In this document: in pieces, positions 1-6,594 of the stretch
Layout: each line of letters starts with the position of its first letter
Position numbering within the stretch: the first letter of the stretch is position 1
NCBI GenBank assembly: GCA_022563655.1
Contig: JADFMW010000137.1
Coordinates: forward strand, 1-7,392
DNA from: Pseudomonadota bacterium
Lineage (GTDB): Bacteria; Pseudomonadota; Alphaproteobacteria; JAAXGF01
Length of the DNA: 7,392 bases
Reading direction: 5' to 3'
Notes under the pieces: generated by a model
Told to the model about the DNA's origin: nothing
Databases searched by the model: none
Seen by the model: only the letters and a program-made list of their open reading frames with translations
Position numbers and translations under genes: made by a program

Positions 1-140
1 TCCGCGTCGCGGACGTGGACGAGCAGCGCGTCGCGCACGTGCTGCACCCCGAACGAGGTGCGGAAGGGCCGCACCAGCGGCAGGTGGACGCGCACCAGCT
101 CGACGTGGTCGAGGGTGACGGGGGGCAGCTGCCTCGTCAC
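1..140 (-). CDS. menC: MenC-like o-succinylbenzoate synthase / N-acylamino acid racemase, N-terminal fragment
   Basis: This is the first 46 codons of a gene running leftward off the window. Read from the GTG at 140-138, the protein contains LDHVELVRVHLPLVRPFRTS followed by FGVQHVRDALLVHVRD. This is the typical N-terminal capping-domain start of the OSBS/N-succinylamino acid racemase branch of the enolase superfamily, where the PLxxPFxTSFG segment sits over the active site. Known members dehydrate SHCHC to o-succinylbenzoate in menaquinone synthesis, racemise N-acylamino acids, or do both. The catalytic barrel with its Lys and metal ligands lies outside the window, so these activities cannot be separated here. 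The GTG start overlaps the stop of the upstream GNAT-containing ORF by four bases (GTGA), which suggests translational coupling. A GNAT-menC pair is familiar from Actinobacteria and unexpected beside alphaproteobacterial genes. Family confidence is good; the exact function is open. Confidence 0.72.
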   Translation of the reverse strand, partial: MTRQLPPVTLDHVELVRVHLPLVRPFRTSFGVQHVRDALLVHVRDA

Positions 141-1222
141 CGGGCCAGCTCCTCGACCCGGTCGCCGGCGGCCAGGACCAGCCACCCGTCGCGCGTCGCG
201 CCGGTGACCCGTGCGCCCGCGTCCAGCGACGCACCCAGCGTGGCGCGGATCGCCTCGCTCCACCGCGTCGCGAGCGTGGCGTCGGCAGCGCGCACCGCCT
301 CGATGTCCGGGGGCACGTGCAGCAGCTGGCGGGGGGCGTCGGTGGGGGTGACCACCGGCCCGCCGTCCGCGCCGACGTCCAGCGCGGTGGCCGCGCCGGC
401 CCGGTGCAGCGCGGCGACGTCGGGGGAGGCGGTGCGTCCGCTGGCGGCGGCCTCGACCCGCCGGGAGGTCAGGTCCCAGCGGGCCACGACCCGATCGGTC
501 GGCAGGCCACGGTTGATGTCGTCGGACATCGGGCCGTAGGCGTCGACGAGGTAGCGGTCGACCTGGGCCCCCAGACGGACCAGGTTGAAGACGACGTTGC
601 GGCGCACCAGCGGATCGAACGTCCAGCGCACCTCGGCCAGGCCGCGGTCCAGGCACCACGCCCGCTGGTGCCACTTGAGGGCGGCGCCGATGCCACGGGC
701 GGTGGCGTCGGCGCGCACCCGCGCCGCTTCGGCCGCGCTGCGGCCGTGGACGCGGAAGCCGCCGAGCGTCCGCACCGACTGGGGCTGGAGCCCGACGTGG
801 CCCATCACCGGCACGCCGCGTTCGGTGAGAAAGCGCACGGTCTCGGCCATGCCGGTGCCGCCCTCGAGCTTCACCGCCGCGCAGCCGGTCTCGGCCAGCA
901 CGCGCGCGGCGGTCGCGAAAGCGGCCTCGGGCGAGGCCTCGTAGCTGCCGAACGGCAAGTCGATGACGACGCACGCGCGCCGCGCCGTGCGCGCCACCGC
1001 CGCGCCGTGGGCGATCATCATGTCGAGGGTCACGCCGAGCGTGCCGTCCATGCCGTAGATCACCATGCCGAGCGAATCGCCGACCAGCAGCAGGTCGACA
1101 TGCTGATCGAGGACTTTCGCCACCGGGGCGGTATAGGCTGTGAGGCAGACGATCGGCACCCCGCCCTTGCGCCGGACGATGGCAGGAACCGTGATGCGAC
1201 GGGTGCTGTCGGACGCTGCCAT
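137..1222 (-). CDS. panB: Chimeric ORF: N-terminal half of PanB joined to C-terminal part of a COG3375-like GNAT acetyltransferase
   Basis: This 361-residue ORF starts at the ATG at 1222, which has GAGGGAGG six bases upstream. The GTG at 1243 would add seven residues but has no better signal. Residues 1 to about 170 are ketopantoate hydroxymethyltransferase (pantothenate pathway; methylene-THF plus 2-oxoisovalerate). They include LLVGDSLGM with metal ligand D49, VIDLPFGSYEASPEAAF with D88, AAVKLEGG with E120, and MGHVGLQPQSV. PanB is normally about 265 residues, and the second half of its barrel, with the catalytic Glu (E181 in E. coli), is absent. From about residue 170 the protein is a GNAT of the COG3375 type: ATARGIGAALKWHQRAW is the acetyl-CoA loop, followed by WTFDPLVRRN, YGPMSDDINRGLPTDR and a long C-terminal segment. 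The N-terminal strands of the GNAT are missing. Neither half looks functional alone. It is either an assembly chimera or a recombination joint. Confidence 0.8.
   Translation of the reverse strand: MAASDSTRRITVPAIVRRKGGVPIVCLTAYTAPVAKVLDQHVDLLLVGDSLGMVIYGMDGTLGVTLDMMIAHGAAVARTARRACVVIDLPFGSYEASPEAAFATAARVLAETGCAAVKLEGGTGMAETVRFLTERGVPVMGHVGLQPQSVRTLGGFRVHGRSAAEAARVRADATARGIGAALKWHQRAWCLDRGLAEVRWTFDPLVRRNVVFNLVRLGAQVDRYLVDAYGPMSDDINRGLPTDRVVARWDLTSRRVEAAASGRTASPDVAALHRAGAATALDVGADGGPVVTPTDAPRQLLHVPPDIEAVRAADATLATRWSEAIRATLGASLDAGARVTGATRDGWLVLAAGDRVEELAR
704..718 (-). other. PanB/GNAT breakpoint
   Basis: PanB similarity ends at the residues GRSAAEAARVRADA, and GNAT similarity begins at about VRADATARGIG. 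The codons for V-R-A-D-A (718 down to 704) are plausible in both parents: PanB proteins often have a similar stretch after the FRVxGR segment, and GNATs often have a V-R-x-D-A turn before the RGxG loop. A short shared sequence could therefore have mediated the join. The exact breakpoint cannot be fixed without the parental sequences. No inverted repeats, target duplication or transposase remnant are visible at the joint. Confidence 0.6.
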
Positions 1223-1228
1223 CGGTGG

Positions 1229-1236
1229 CCTCCCTC
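1229..1236 (-). promoter_or_regulatory. Ribosome binding site of the panB reading frame
   Basis: On the minus strand this reads GAGGGAGG, followed six bases later by the ATG at 1222. It is a strong Shine-Dalgarno match and decides the start in favour of 1222 over the GTG at 1243. Confidence 0.75.
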
Positions 1237-1550
1237 GCGGCACGGGACCGGCGCGGGGGCGCTCGCCGCCGGCTCGCCCCGGCTGCGCCCGGTCCCCATG
1301 CCAGCCTTATGCGTCTTTCACGGGCGTAATGCAACCACCGCAGTCGAACGGGTAATGTCACGGGTTTCGTGTCAGCGGCAAGGAGTGCTAAGTCCCTGAT
1401 TTCGGTTCTCGTGGGGAGAGGCGGCGAGCGAGATGCGCCCGATCGAGGCGGCCGGCGAACACCCCCACGGAGCGGGTTCCGCGCCGCCGCGGCCGGCGGC
1501 CCGTTGAGCGAGCGGACGAGGCGGCGTAGGATCGGCGCCGGGCGCTACGG

Positions 1551-1572
1551 GCCGCGGGCCGCAGGCCGCGGC
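1551..1572. repeat. GC-rich inverted repeat
   Basis: The left arm GCCGCGGGCC pairs with the right arm GGCCGCGGC around a three-base loop (GCA), with one bulged G. A smaller hairpin, GCCGCC-GCGGCC-GGCGGC, lies at 1483-1500. Neither is followed by a run of T on either strand, so neither looks like an ordinary intrinsic terminator. Chance formation in such GC-rich DNA is quite possible. Confidence 0.4.
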
Positions 1573-1587
1573 GTTGCGCCGGAGATC

Positions 1588-1616
1588 GCCACAAGCGGCG
1601 TGGCTCGCGATATAAT
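1588..1616 (+). promoter_or_regulatory. Sigma70-like promoter for the 75-residue protein gene
   Basis: A perfect TATAAT lies at 1611-1616 in otherwise very GC-rich DNA. Seventeen bases upstream is GCCACA (1588-1593), a weak -35 that matches the consensus only in its last three bases. The expected start of transcription is near 1623, giving a leader of about 60 bases before the ATG at 1686. The -10 box is seen directly; the promoter role is inferred. Confidence 0.5.
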
Positions 1617-1685
1617 CGACGGCTCTAGAATCGAATCGGACACAGCGCGTTTTCAAGGTAGTTTCTTCAACCTCTTGAGGGGCCG

Positions 1686-1913
1686 ATGCCACAGACGCCG
1701 ATCAGGCATAACAAAAGGATTTGGCGGGCGCCCGACGGCACCCCGCTGTCGTGCTACGAAAAGCTCAAGGTTCTTGAAGAGAACATCGAAGAGATTCGGG
1801 GCATGTGCCAGGACGCGCTCGAGGACGCGGTGCTCATGGGCTGCGACGAGACCCAGGTGCGCCGGGTCTTGCGCGAGCTGGTCGAGTCCCTCGACGAGCC
1901 TTTCAAGGAATGA
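1686..1913 (+). CDS. Small conserved-looking protein of unknown function, 75 residues
   Basis: I do not recognise a named family, but this reads as a real gene. The start codon follows a GAGGGG ribosome binding site by a few bases, the perfect TATAAT box lies 70 bases upstream, and the protein has balanced composition, unlike its Arg/Ala-rich shadow ORFs. Residues 1-20 are basic with a W-R-A-P-D-G-T-P-L-S motif. Residues 24-48 form an acidic amphipathic helix (EKLKVLEENIEEIRGM). A second helix, residues 54-70, ends in LRELVESLDEPF. Three cysteines (C23, C41, C53) are spaced too widely for a classical zinc knuckle. There is no signal peptide or membrane segment, so it is probably cytosolic. 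It stands alone: the next gene starts 140 bases further on. My impression is of a small alphaproteobacterial conserved hypothetical, but I cannot confirm that here. Confidence 0.75.
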   Translation: MPQTPIRHNKRIWRAPDGTPLSCYEKLKVLEENIEEIRGMCQDALEDAVLMGCDETQVRRVLRELVESLDEPFKE

Positions 1914-1965
1914 CCCGCGCATTGCGAGAGTATACCTCGCCCTTCGCCCTACCGCTTCGCGGGTC
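1912..1965. repeat. Nested inverted repeats after the 75-residue protein gene
   Basis: GACCCGCG (1912-1919, beginning inside the stop codon) is matched by CGCGGGTC (1958-1965). Inside this lies GCGAG (1924-1928) with CTCGC (1936-1940) around the AT-rich loop AGTATAC. Together they could fold into a branched or extended hairpin in the 3' untranslated region. There is no T-run, so it is at most a weak terminator or an RNA-stability element. A separate perfect hairpin, CGGCGG-TGT-CCGCCG, follows at 1998-2012. Confidence 0.35.
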
Positions 1966-2053
1966 CCTGCCTCTTCGCCGGTGTCAAGGTTGAGGATCGG
2001 CGGTGTCCGCCGCCGCCGCCGACGGGTTCGAGGAATAGGCTTGGAACGCAACG

Positions 2054-2503
2054 TTGCCTGACGTCCCGATCAGCCTGCCGTGCGCCGCACGGTCGCGCTG
2101 CCTCGCCTGTGCCGCGGCGGCGGTAGTGCTGCTCGGCGCCCAGCCCGCCGCGGCGGCGGAGACGGTGGCCGTGCTGCAAGGGCTGAACAAGATCACCGCG
2201 CGCGTCTCGACCATCGAGGCGCCGGTCGAGCGGCCGGTCCGTTTCGGCACCCTCGAGATCACCGTGCGCACGTGCCACAAAGCGCCGCCCGAGAAGCCGC
2301 CGGAGAGCGCCGCCTACCTCGAGATCCGCGACCTCAAGCCGGGCGAGCGGCCCAACGAGCTGTTCTTGGGCTGGATGTTCGCCTCGAGCCCGGCGCTGTC
2401 CGCGCTCGAGCACCCGGTCTACGACATCTGGGTTCTCGACTGCCGCGTGGCGGACGAGCCGGGCATTTCCAAATCGCCGCTGCCGCCCCCGCCTCCGGAG
2501 TAG
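2054..2503 (+). CDS. DUF2155 domain-containing secreted protein
   Basis: This 149-residue protein matches the DUF2155 (COG4765) family, a small alphaproteobacterial family of unknown function usually encoded beside aat and accBC. The signature is seen directly: VLQGLNKITARVSTIEAPV (40-58), VRFGTLEITVRTCHK (62-76), AAYLEI (86-91), then LGWMFASSPALSALEHP (105-121) and VYDIWVLDCR (122-131). A signal peptide is likely: Arg residues at 12 and 15, then a hydrophobic run from about 17 to 29, with cleavage probably after the AAAA at 32-35 and before ETVAV. The mature protein should be periplasmic, and C74 and C130 could form a disulfide. The start is TTG, the only possible start between the upstream in-frame stop (2036-2038) and the signal peptide; AGGAA at 2031-2035 is rather distant as a ribosome binding site. 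The last 28 codons overlap the convergent aat gene. Confidence 0.87.
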   Translation: MPDVPISLPCAARSRCLACAAAAVVLLGAQPAAAAETVAVLQGLNKITARVSTIEAPVERPVRFGTLEITVRTCHKAPPEKPPESAAYLEIRDLKPGERPNELFLGWMFASSPALSALEHPVYDIWVLDCRVADEPGISKSPLPPPPPE

Positions 2504-3090
2504 AAGCGCGCGTCCACCTCGAGCGCCTCGCGCAACAGCGCGTGATAGCGCTCGCGGGGCACCTCGATGGCGCCGAAGGTCTTGAGGTGGGGCGTGACGA
2601 ACTGGGTATCGAGCAGGCGGAAACCGCCGCGCCTGAGCCGCTCGACGAGGTCAACCAGCGCCACCTTGCTGGCGTCGGGCAAGCGGGAGAACATGCTTTC
2701 GCCGAAGAACGCCCCCTTAAGGGCGACGCCGTAAAGCCCGCCGACCAGGGCGCCGTCGCGCCAGCACTCGACGCTGTGCACGTAGCCCGCCTCGTGCAGC
2801 GCGCGGTAAAGCGCGATGATCTCATCGTTGATCCAGGTTTCGCTGCGCCAGCGCGTGATCGTGGCGCAGGCGTCGATGACCGCGGCGCAGGCCGTGTCGG
2901 CGCGCACCTCGAAGTATCCGCTGCGCGCCCGGCGGGCGACGCGGCGGGGCACGTGGAAGCGGTCGAGCGGGATGATGCCGCGGCTCTCCGGGTCGACCCA
3001 GTAGAGCCGCCGATCATGGCGCCCCTCGGCCATGGGGAACAGCCCGCGGCCGTAGGCGCGAAGCACGATCTCCGGGGTAAGATGTAGCAT
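2419..3090 (-). CDS. aat: Leucyl/phenylalanyl-tRNA--protein transferase
   Basis: Aat transfers Leu or Phe from aminoacyl-tRNA to proteins with N-terminal Lys or Arg, making N-degrons for ClpS/ClpAP in the cytosol. Family landmarks over 223 residues: YGRGLFPMAE (13-22), the YWVDPESRGIIPLDRFHVPR segment (30-49), TWINDEIIALYRALHEAGYV (85-104), HSVECW (105-110), GGLYGVALKGAFFGESMFSR (117-136) containing the conserved GESMFS, and the LLDTQF motif (159-164). It is the last gene of the aroQ-accB-accC-aat operon; its ATG directly abuts the accC stop (TAGATG), so translation probably depends on accC. From about residue 197 the C-terminus is a Gly/Ser-rich tail of some 27 residues read opposite the end of the DUF2155 gene. 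It looks like an extension gained by loss of an earlier stop. Confidence 0.95.
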   Translation of the reverse strand: MLHLTPEIVLRAYGRGLFPMAEGRHDRRLYWVDPESRGIIPLDRFHVPRRVARRARSGYFEVRADTACAAVIDACATITRWRSETWINDEIIALYRALHEAGYVHSVECWRDGALVGGLYGVALKGAFFGESMFSRLPDASKVALVDLVERLRRGGFRLLDTQFVTPHLKTFGAIEVPRERYHALLREALEVDARFYSGGGGGSGDLEMPGSSATRQSRTQMS

Positions 3091-4434
3091 CTAGCTGTCG
3101 CGCCCCAGAAGCTCCTCGAGCCAGGTCACGTCGTAGGCGCCGTTGACGTAGTCGGGTTCGGCGATCACCCGCCGATGCAAAGGGATCGTGGTCTCGATCC
3201 CGTCGATGACGTACTCCTCGAGCGCCCGGCGGAGGCGCATCAGGCATTCGTTCCGCGACGCGCCGTTGACGATCACCTTGGCGATCAGGCTGTCGTAGGC
3301 GGTCGGGATGGTGTAGCCCGAGTACAGCGCCGAATCGACGCGCACGCCGAGGCCTCCCGGGGCATGGTAGTGGGTGATGCGCCCCGGCGAGGGGGCGAAC
3401 GTCTCCGGGTGCTCGGCGGTGATGCGGCATTCGATGGCGTGGCCGTGGAAGCGGATGTCGCGCTGGCGGTAGCCGAGCCGTGCGCCGGCGGCGACGCGAA
3501 TCTGCTCGCGCACGAGATCGATGCCGGTGATCATCTCGGTCACCGGGTGCTCGACCTGCAGGCGCGTGTTCATCTCGAGGAAATAGAACGCCCCATCGTG
3601 GTACAGAAACTCGACGGTGCCGACGCCGCGATAGCCGAGCTTGCGTATGGCCCGGCCGACGGTTTGGGCGAGCCCTGCGCGCACGCTGTCGTTGAGCGCC
3701 GGCGACGGGGCCTCCTCGATCAGCTTCTGGTGACGCCGCTGCACCGAGCAGTCGCGCTCGCCGAGGCAGACGACCGCGCCGTGCGCGTCGGCGAGGACCT
3801 GAATCTCGATGTGGCGCGGCCGCTCGAGGTACTTCTCGAGGTACAGCGAATCGTCACCGAAGCTGGCCCGCGCCTCGGTGCGCGTTATCGCCATCGCGTC
3901 GGCCATGCCGTCCGGGCCGCGCACCACCGCCAGCCCCTTGCCGCCGCCGCCGGCCACCGCCTTGACCATCACCGGATAGCCGAACCCGGCGGCGAGGCTC
4001 TTGGCCTCCTCGACATCGCCGACCGGGCCGTCGGAGCCCGGCACGACGGGGATACCGAGCGCGCCCATCGCTCGCCTGGAGGCGACCTTGTCGCCCATGA
4101 CGCGGATGTGCTCGGGCTTGGGGCCGATGAAGGTGAAGCCGTGCTCCTCGACGATCTCGGCGAAGCTGGCGTTTTCGGCCAAGAAGCCGTAGCCCGGGTG
4201 AATCGCGTCGGGGTTGGTGATCTCGGCGGCGGCGATGATCGCCGGGATGTTGAGGTAACTCTCGCTCGCCGGCGCCGGTCCGATGCACACGCTCTCGTCG
4301 GCCAGACGCACGTGCATTGCGTCGGCGTCGGCGGTCGAGTGCACGGCGACGGTGCGAATGCCCATCTCGCGGCAGGCGCGGTGGATGCGCAAGGCAATTT
4401 CGCCGCGGTTGGCGATGAGCACCTTGTCGAACAT
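3091..4434 (-). CDS. accC: Biotin carboxylase subunit of acetyl-CoA carboxylase
   Basis: AccC carboxylates the biotin on AccB using ATP and bicarbonate, the first half-reaction of malonyl-CoA and fatty acid synthesis. At 447 residues it has the full family length. The order is an N-terminal domain from FDKVLIANRGEIALRIHRAC, an ATP-grasp domain with K116 and K158 beside the glycine-rich loop AGGGGKG (161-167), then RRHQKLIEEAPSP (233-245) and E275. The catalytic segment FLEMNTRLQVEHPVTE (285-300) carries E287, N289 and R291. The C-terminal domain starts around HGHAIECR (330-337), with the biotin-contacting R337. Two usually invariant positions differ: the RINAEDP motif reads RITAEHP (337-343). 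The start ATG lies 11 bases after the accB stop. I am very sure of the identity; the effect of the substitutions is unknown. Confidence 0.96.
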   Translation of the reverse strand: MFDKVLIANRGEIALRIHRACREMGIRTVAVHSTADADAMHVRLADESVCIGPAPASESYLNIPAIIAAAEITNPDAIHPGYGFLAENASFAEIVEEHGFTFIGPKPEHIRVMGDKVASRRAMGALGIPVVPGSDGPVGDVEEAKSLAAGFGYPVMVKAVAGGGGKGLAVVRGPDGMADAMAITRTEARASFGDDSLYLEKYLERPRHIEIQVLADAHGAVVCLGERDCSVQRRHQKLIEEAPSPALNDSVRAGLAQTVGRAIRKLGYRGVGTVEFLYHDGAFYFLEMNTRLQVEHPVTEMITGIDLVREQIRVAAGARLGYRQRDIRFHGHAIECRITAEHPETFAPSPGRITHYHAPGGLGVRVDSALYSGYTIPTAYDSLIAKVIVNGASRNECLMRLRRALEEYVIDGIETTIPLHRRVIAEPDYVNGAYDVTWLEELLGRDS

Positions 4435-4445
4435 TGCCGCCGGCG

Positions 4446-4883
4446 TTATTCGAGAATCAGCAGCACTTCGCCGAACTCGACCGGGTCGCCGTTGCCGACC
4501 AGGAGCTTCGCGACCTTCCCGGCGCGCGGCGCGCGGATCGGGTTCATCACCTTCATCGCCTCGATGATGAACAGGGTCTGGCCCTCGGTGACCGCGTCGC
4601 CGACGTTGACGAAGGGCGGCGAATCGGGTTCGGGGGCGACATAGAGCGTGCCGACCATGGGCGAGGTCACGGCCCCCGGGTGGCTGGCGTCGAGGCGGGG
4701 CTGCTCCGCCGGCGCGGCGGCCGGGGCGGGGGCGCGTTGGGCGGCGGGGGCGTGCGCGACGCCGTCGCGGGCGACGCGGATGCGCATGTCGCCCTCGCTC
4801 ACCTCGATCTCGCTCAGCCCCGTCTCATCGAGCAGATCGGCGAGCCGGCGGATCAGATCGGTATCGATCTCGAGCTTGCTCAC
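4446..4883 (-). CDS. accB: Biotin carboxyl carrier protein of acetyl-CoA carboxylase
   Basis: AccB carries the carboxyl group on biotin between AccC and the AccAD carboxyltransferase. At 145 residues it shows the usual layout. The N-terminal helix region KLEIDTDLIRRLADLLDETG comes first, then an acidic/basic strand ending MRIRVARD (33-40), and an Ala/Pro-rich flexible linker (about 42-66). The biotinyl domain has MVGTLYVAPEPDS (76-88), including the 'thumb' insertion typical of bacterial BCCP, and the biotinylation motif EAMKVMN, with K111 as the modified lysine. The start is GTG, overlapping the aroQ stop by four bases (GTGA); AAGGA and AGGG lie just upstream. The overlap points to coupled translation with aroQ. 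Confidence 0.95.
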   Translation of the reverse strand: MSKLEIDTDLIRRLADLLDETGLSEIEVSEGDMRIRVARDGVAHAPAAQRAPAPAAAPAEQPRLDASHPGAVTSPMVGTLYVAPEPDSPPFVNVGDAVTEGQTLFIIEAMKVMNPIRAPRAGKVAKLLVGNGDPVEFGEVLLILE

Positions 4884-5335
4884 CGGCCCTGGTCCTTATC
4901 GCCCACGAGGCGCGCGATCGCTTCCAGCGCCAGCGCGTAGCCCTGGCCGCCGAAGCCGCAAATCACCCCCTTTGCCGCGCGGGCGACGTGCGAGTGGCGG
5001 CGGAAGTGCTCGCGGCGAAAAATGTTCGAGAGGTGGACCTCGACGACCGGCAGCTCGACCGCCAACAGCGCGTCGAGGATGGCGATCGACGTGTGCGACA
5101 GCGCGCCCGCGTTGATGACGATGCCGGCGGCGCGGCCGCGCGCCTGCTGGACCCACTCGACGAGATCGCCCTCGCTGTTGGACTGGCGAAAGTCCACCTC
5201 GAGCGCCAGCGCCTTGCCTCGTTCGACGCACATCGCCTCGATGTCGGCGAGGGTCTGGCGCCCGTAGATCTCGGGCTCGCGCTCACCGAGCAGGTTCAGG
5301 TTGGGACCGTTGAGGATGAGGATGATCGGATCCAT
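4880..5335 (-). CDS. aroQ: Type II 3-dehydroquinate dehydratase
   Basis: AroQ converts 3-dehydroquinate to 3-dehydroshikimate in the shikimate pathway; type II enzymes are small cytosolic dodecamers. The 151 residues contain ILNGPNLNLLGEREPEIYG with the active-site R19 and catalytic Y24, FRQSNSEGDLVEW (49-61), INAGALSHTS with N75 and H81, VEVHLSN with catalytic H101, and REHFRRHS with R112. These numbers coincide with those of the Mycobacterium tuberculosis enzyme. The ORF is open upstream to 5479, but those residues are Arg/Pro-rich and unlike the family. The ATG at 5335 is preceded by GAGG at a fitting distance and begins right at the family's N-terminus. It is the first gene of the aroQ-accB-accC-aat operon, a common alphaproteobacterial arrangement. 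Confidence 0.96.
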   Translation of the reverse strand: MDPIILILNGPNLNLLGEREPEIYGRQTLADIEAMCVERGKALALEVDFRQSNSEGDLVEWVQQARGRAAGIVINAGALSHTSIAILDALLAVELPVVEVHLSNIFRREHFRRHSHVARAAKGVICGFGGQGYALALEAIARLVGDKDQGR

Positions 5336-5375
5336 CGGCCTCGCGCGGCGGCTCCACGATGTTCCCGGGGCTCCC

Positions 5376-5403
5376 GTTATAGCACGCGGCCGTCGCGGCA
5401 CAA
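5376..5403 (-). promoter_or_regulatory. Candidate promoter of the aroQ-accB-accC-aat operon
   Basis: On the minus strand TTGTGC (5403 down to 5398) and TATAAC (5381 down to 5376) are separated by 16 bases. The -10 matches the sigma70 consensus in five of six positions; the -35 keeps only the TTG. Transcription would start near 5369, about 34 bases before the aroQ ATG. Most of the spacer and the -35 lie within the inverted repeat at 5384-5412. Confidence 0.5.
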
Positions 5404-5412
5404 CGGCCGCGT
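5384..5412. promoter_or_regulatory. 10-bp perfect inverted repeat, possible operator
   Basis: ACGCGGCCGT (5384-5393) and ACGGCCGCGT (5403-5412) are exact reverse complements separated by nine bases. They lie in the divergent region between aroQ and hppD. The repeat covers the spacer and -35 of the candidate aroQ promoter and lies about 120 bases upstream of the hppD start. No T-run follows on either strand, so an operator for a dimeric regulator is likelier than a terminator. Each arm also contains the self-complementary CGGCCG. GC-rich DNA makes such repeats less surprising, so the role is inferred only from position and perfection. Confidence 0.45.
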
Positions 5413-5529
5413 TGAATGCCGAGCGGCGCTCCCTTGGCAAGAGCTGGGCGGCAAACCACATGACATCAGGAGCCGGCAAGCGTGCGACCGTGCCGTGGGG
5501 GCGGCCCGCGGCGAGGACGAGAACATTCG

Positions 5530-6586
<1,057 letters not shown>

Positions 6587-6594
<8 letters not shown>

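Larger units (their letters stand above)
1223..1685. other. Non-coding stretch between divergent panB and the 75-residue protein gene
   Basis: I see no convincing gene in these 463 bases. ORFs on both strands are low-complexity products of high GC (runs of Arg, Ala, Gly, Pro) without family resemblance, and I find no tRNA-like TTC-loop sequence. The stretch holds the panB ribosome binding site at its left end, GC-rich hairpins near 1483-1500 and 1551-1572, and a sigma70-like -10 box at 1611-1616 serving the rightward gene. No convincing leftward promoter for panB was found. Confidence 0.55.

Noticed and set aside
137..1222. A genuinely new bifunctional PanB-acetyltransferase enzyme
   Set aside because: Both domains are cut inside their folds, with the PanB catalytic Glu and the GNAT N-terminal strands missing. 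The sequence supports a breakpoint, not a working fusion.
317..1399. Long plus-strand ORF opposite the PanB-GNAT frame
   Set aside because: It is an antisense shadow rich in Gly, Ala, Arg and His, with no family resemblance; the minus strand carries the recognisable domains.
1372..1692. Minus-strand ORF of 106 codons upstream of panB
   Set aside because: Low-complexity Ala/Arg/Pro composition, no ribosome binding site of note, no recognised motif; expected by chance at this GC content.
1931..1936. TATACC as a -10 box for the DUF2155 gene
   Set aside because: No -35 at a fitting distance, and the sequence sits in the loop of an inverted repeat; the evidence is too thin.
1369..2061. Plus-strand ORF of 230 codons covering the intergenic region and the 75-residue gene
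   Set aside because: Arg- and Ser-rich, overlaps the better supported 75-residue gene in another frame, and lacks any family signature.
3175..4644. 489-codon plus-strand ORF opposite accC and accB
   Set aside because: It is the antisense reading of two certain genes, a normal consequence of codon bias in high-GC DNA.
5434..5462. TTGGCA...CACATG as an hppD promoter
   Set aside because: The -35-like box is good, but the element 17 bases downstream matches TATAAT in only two positions, so I did not list it.
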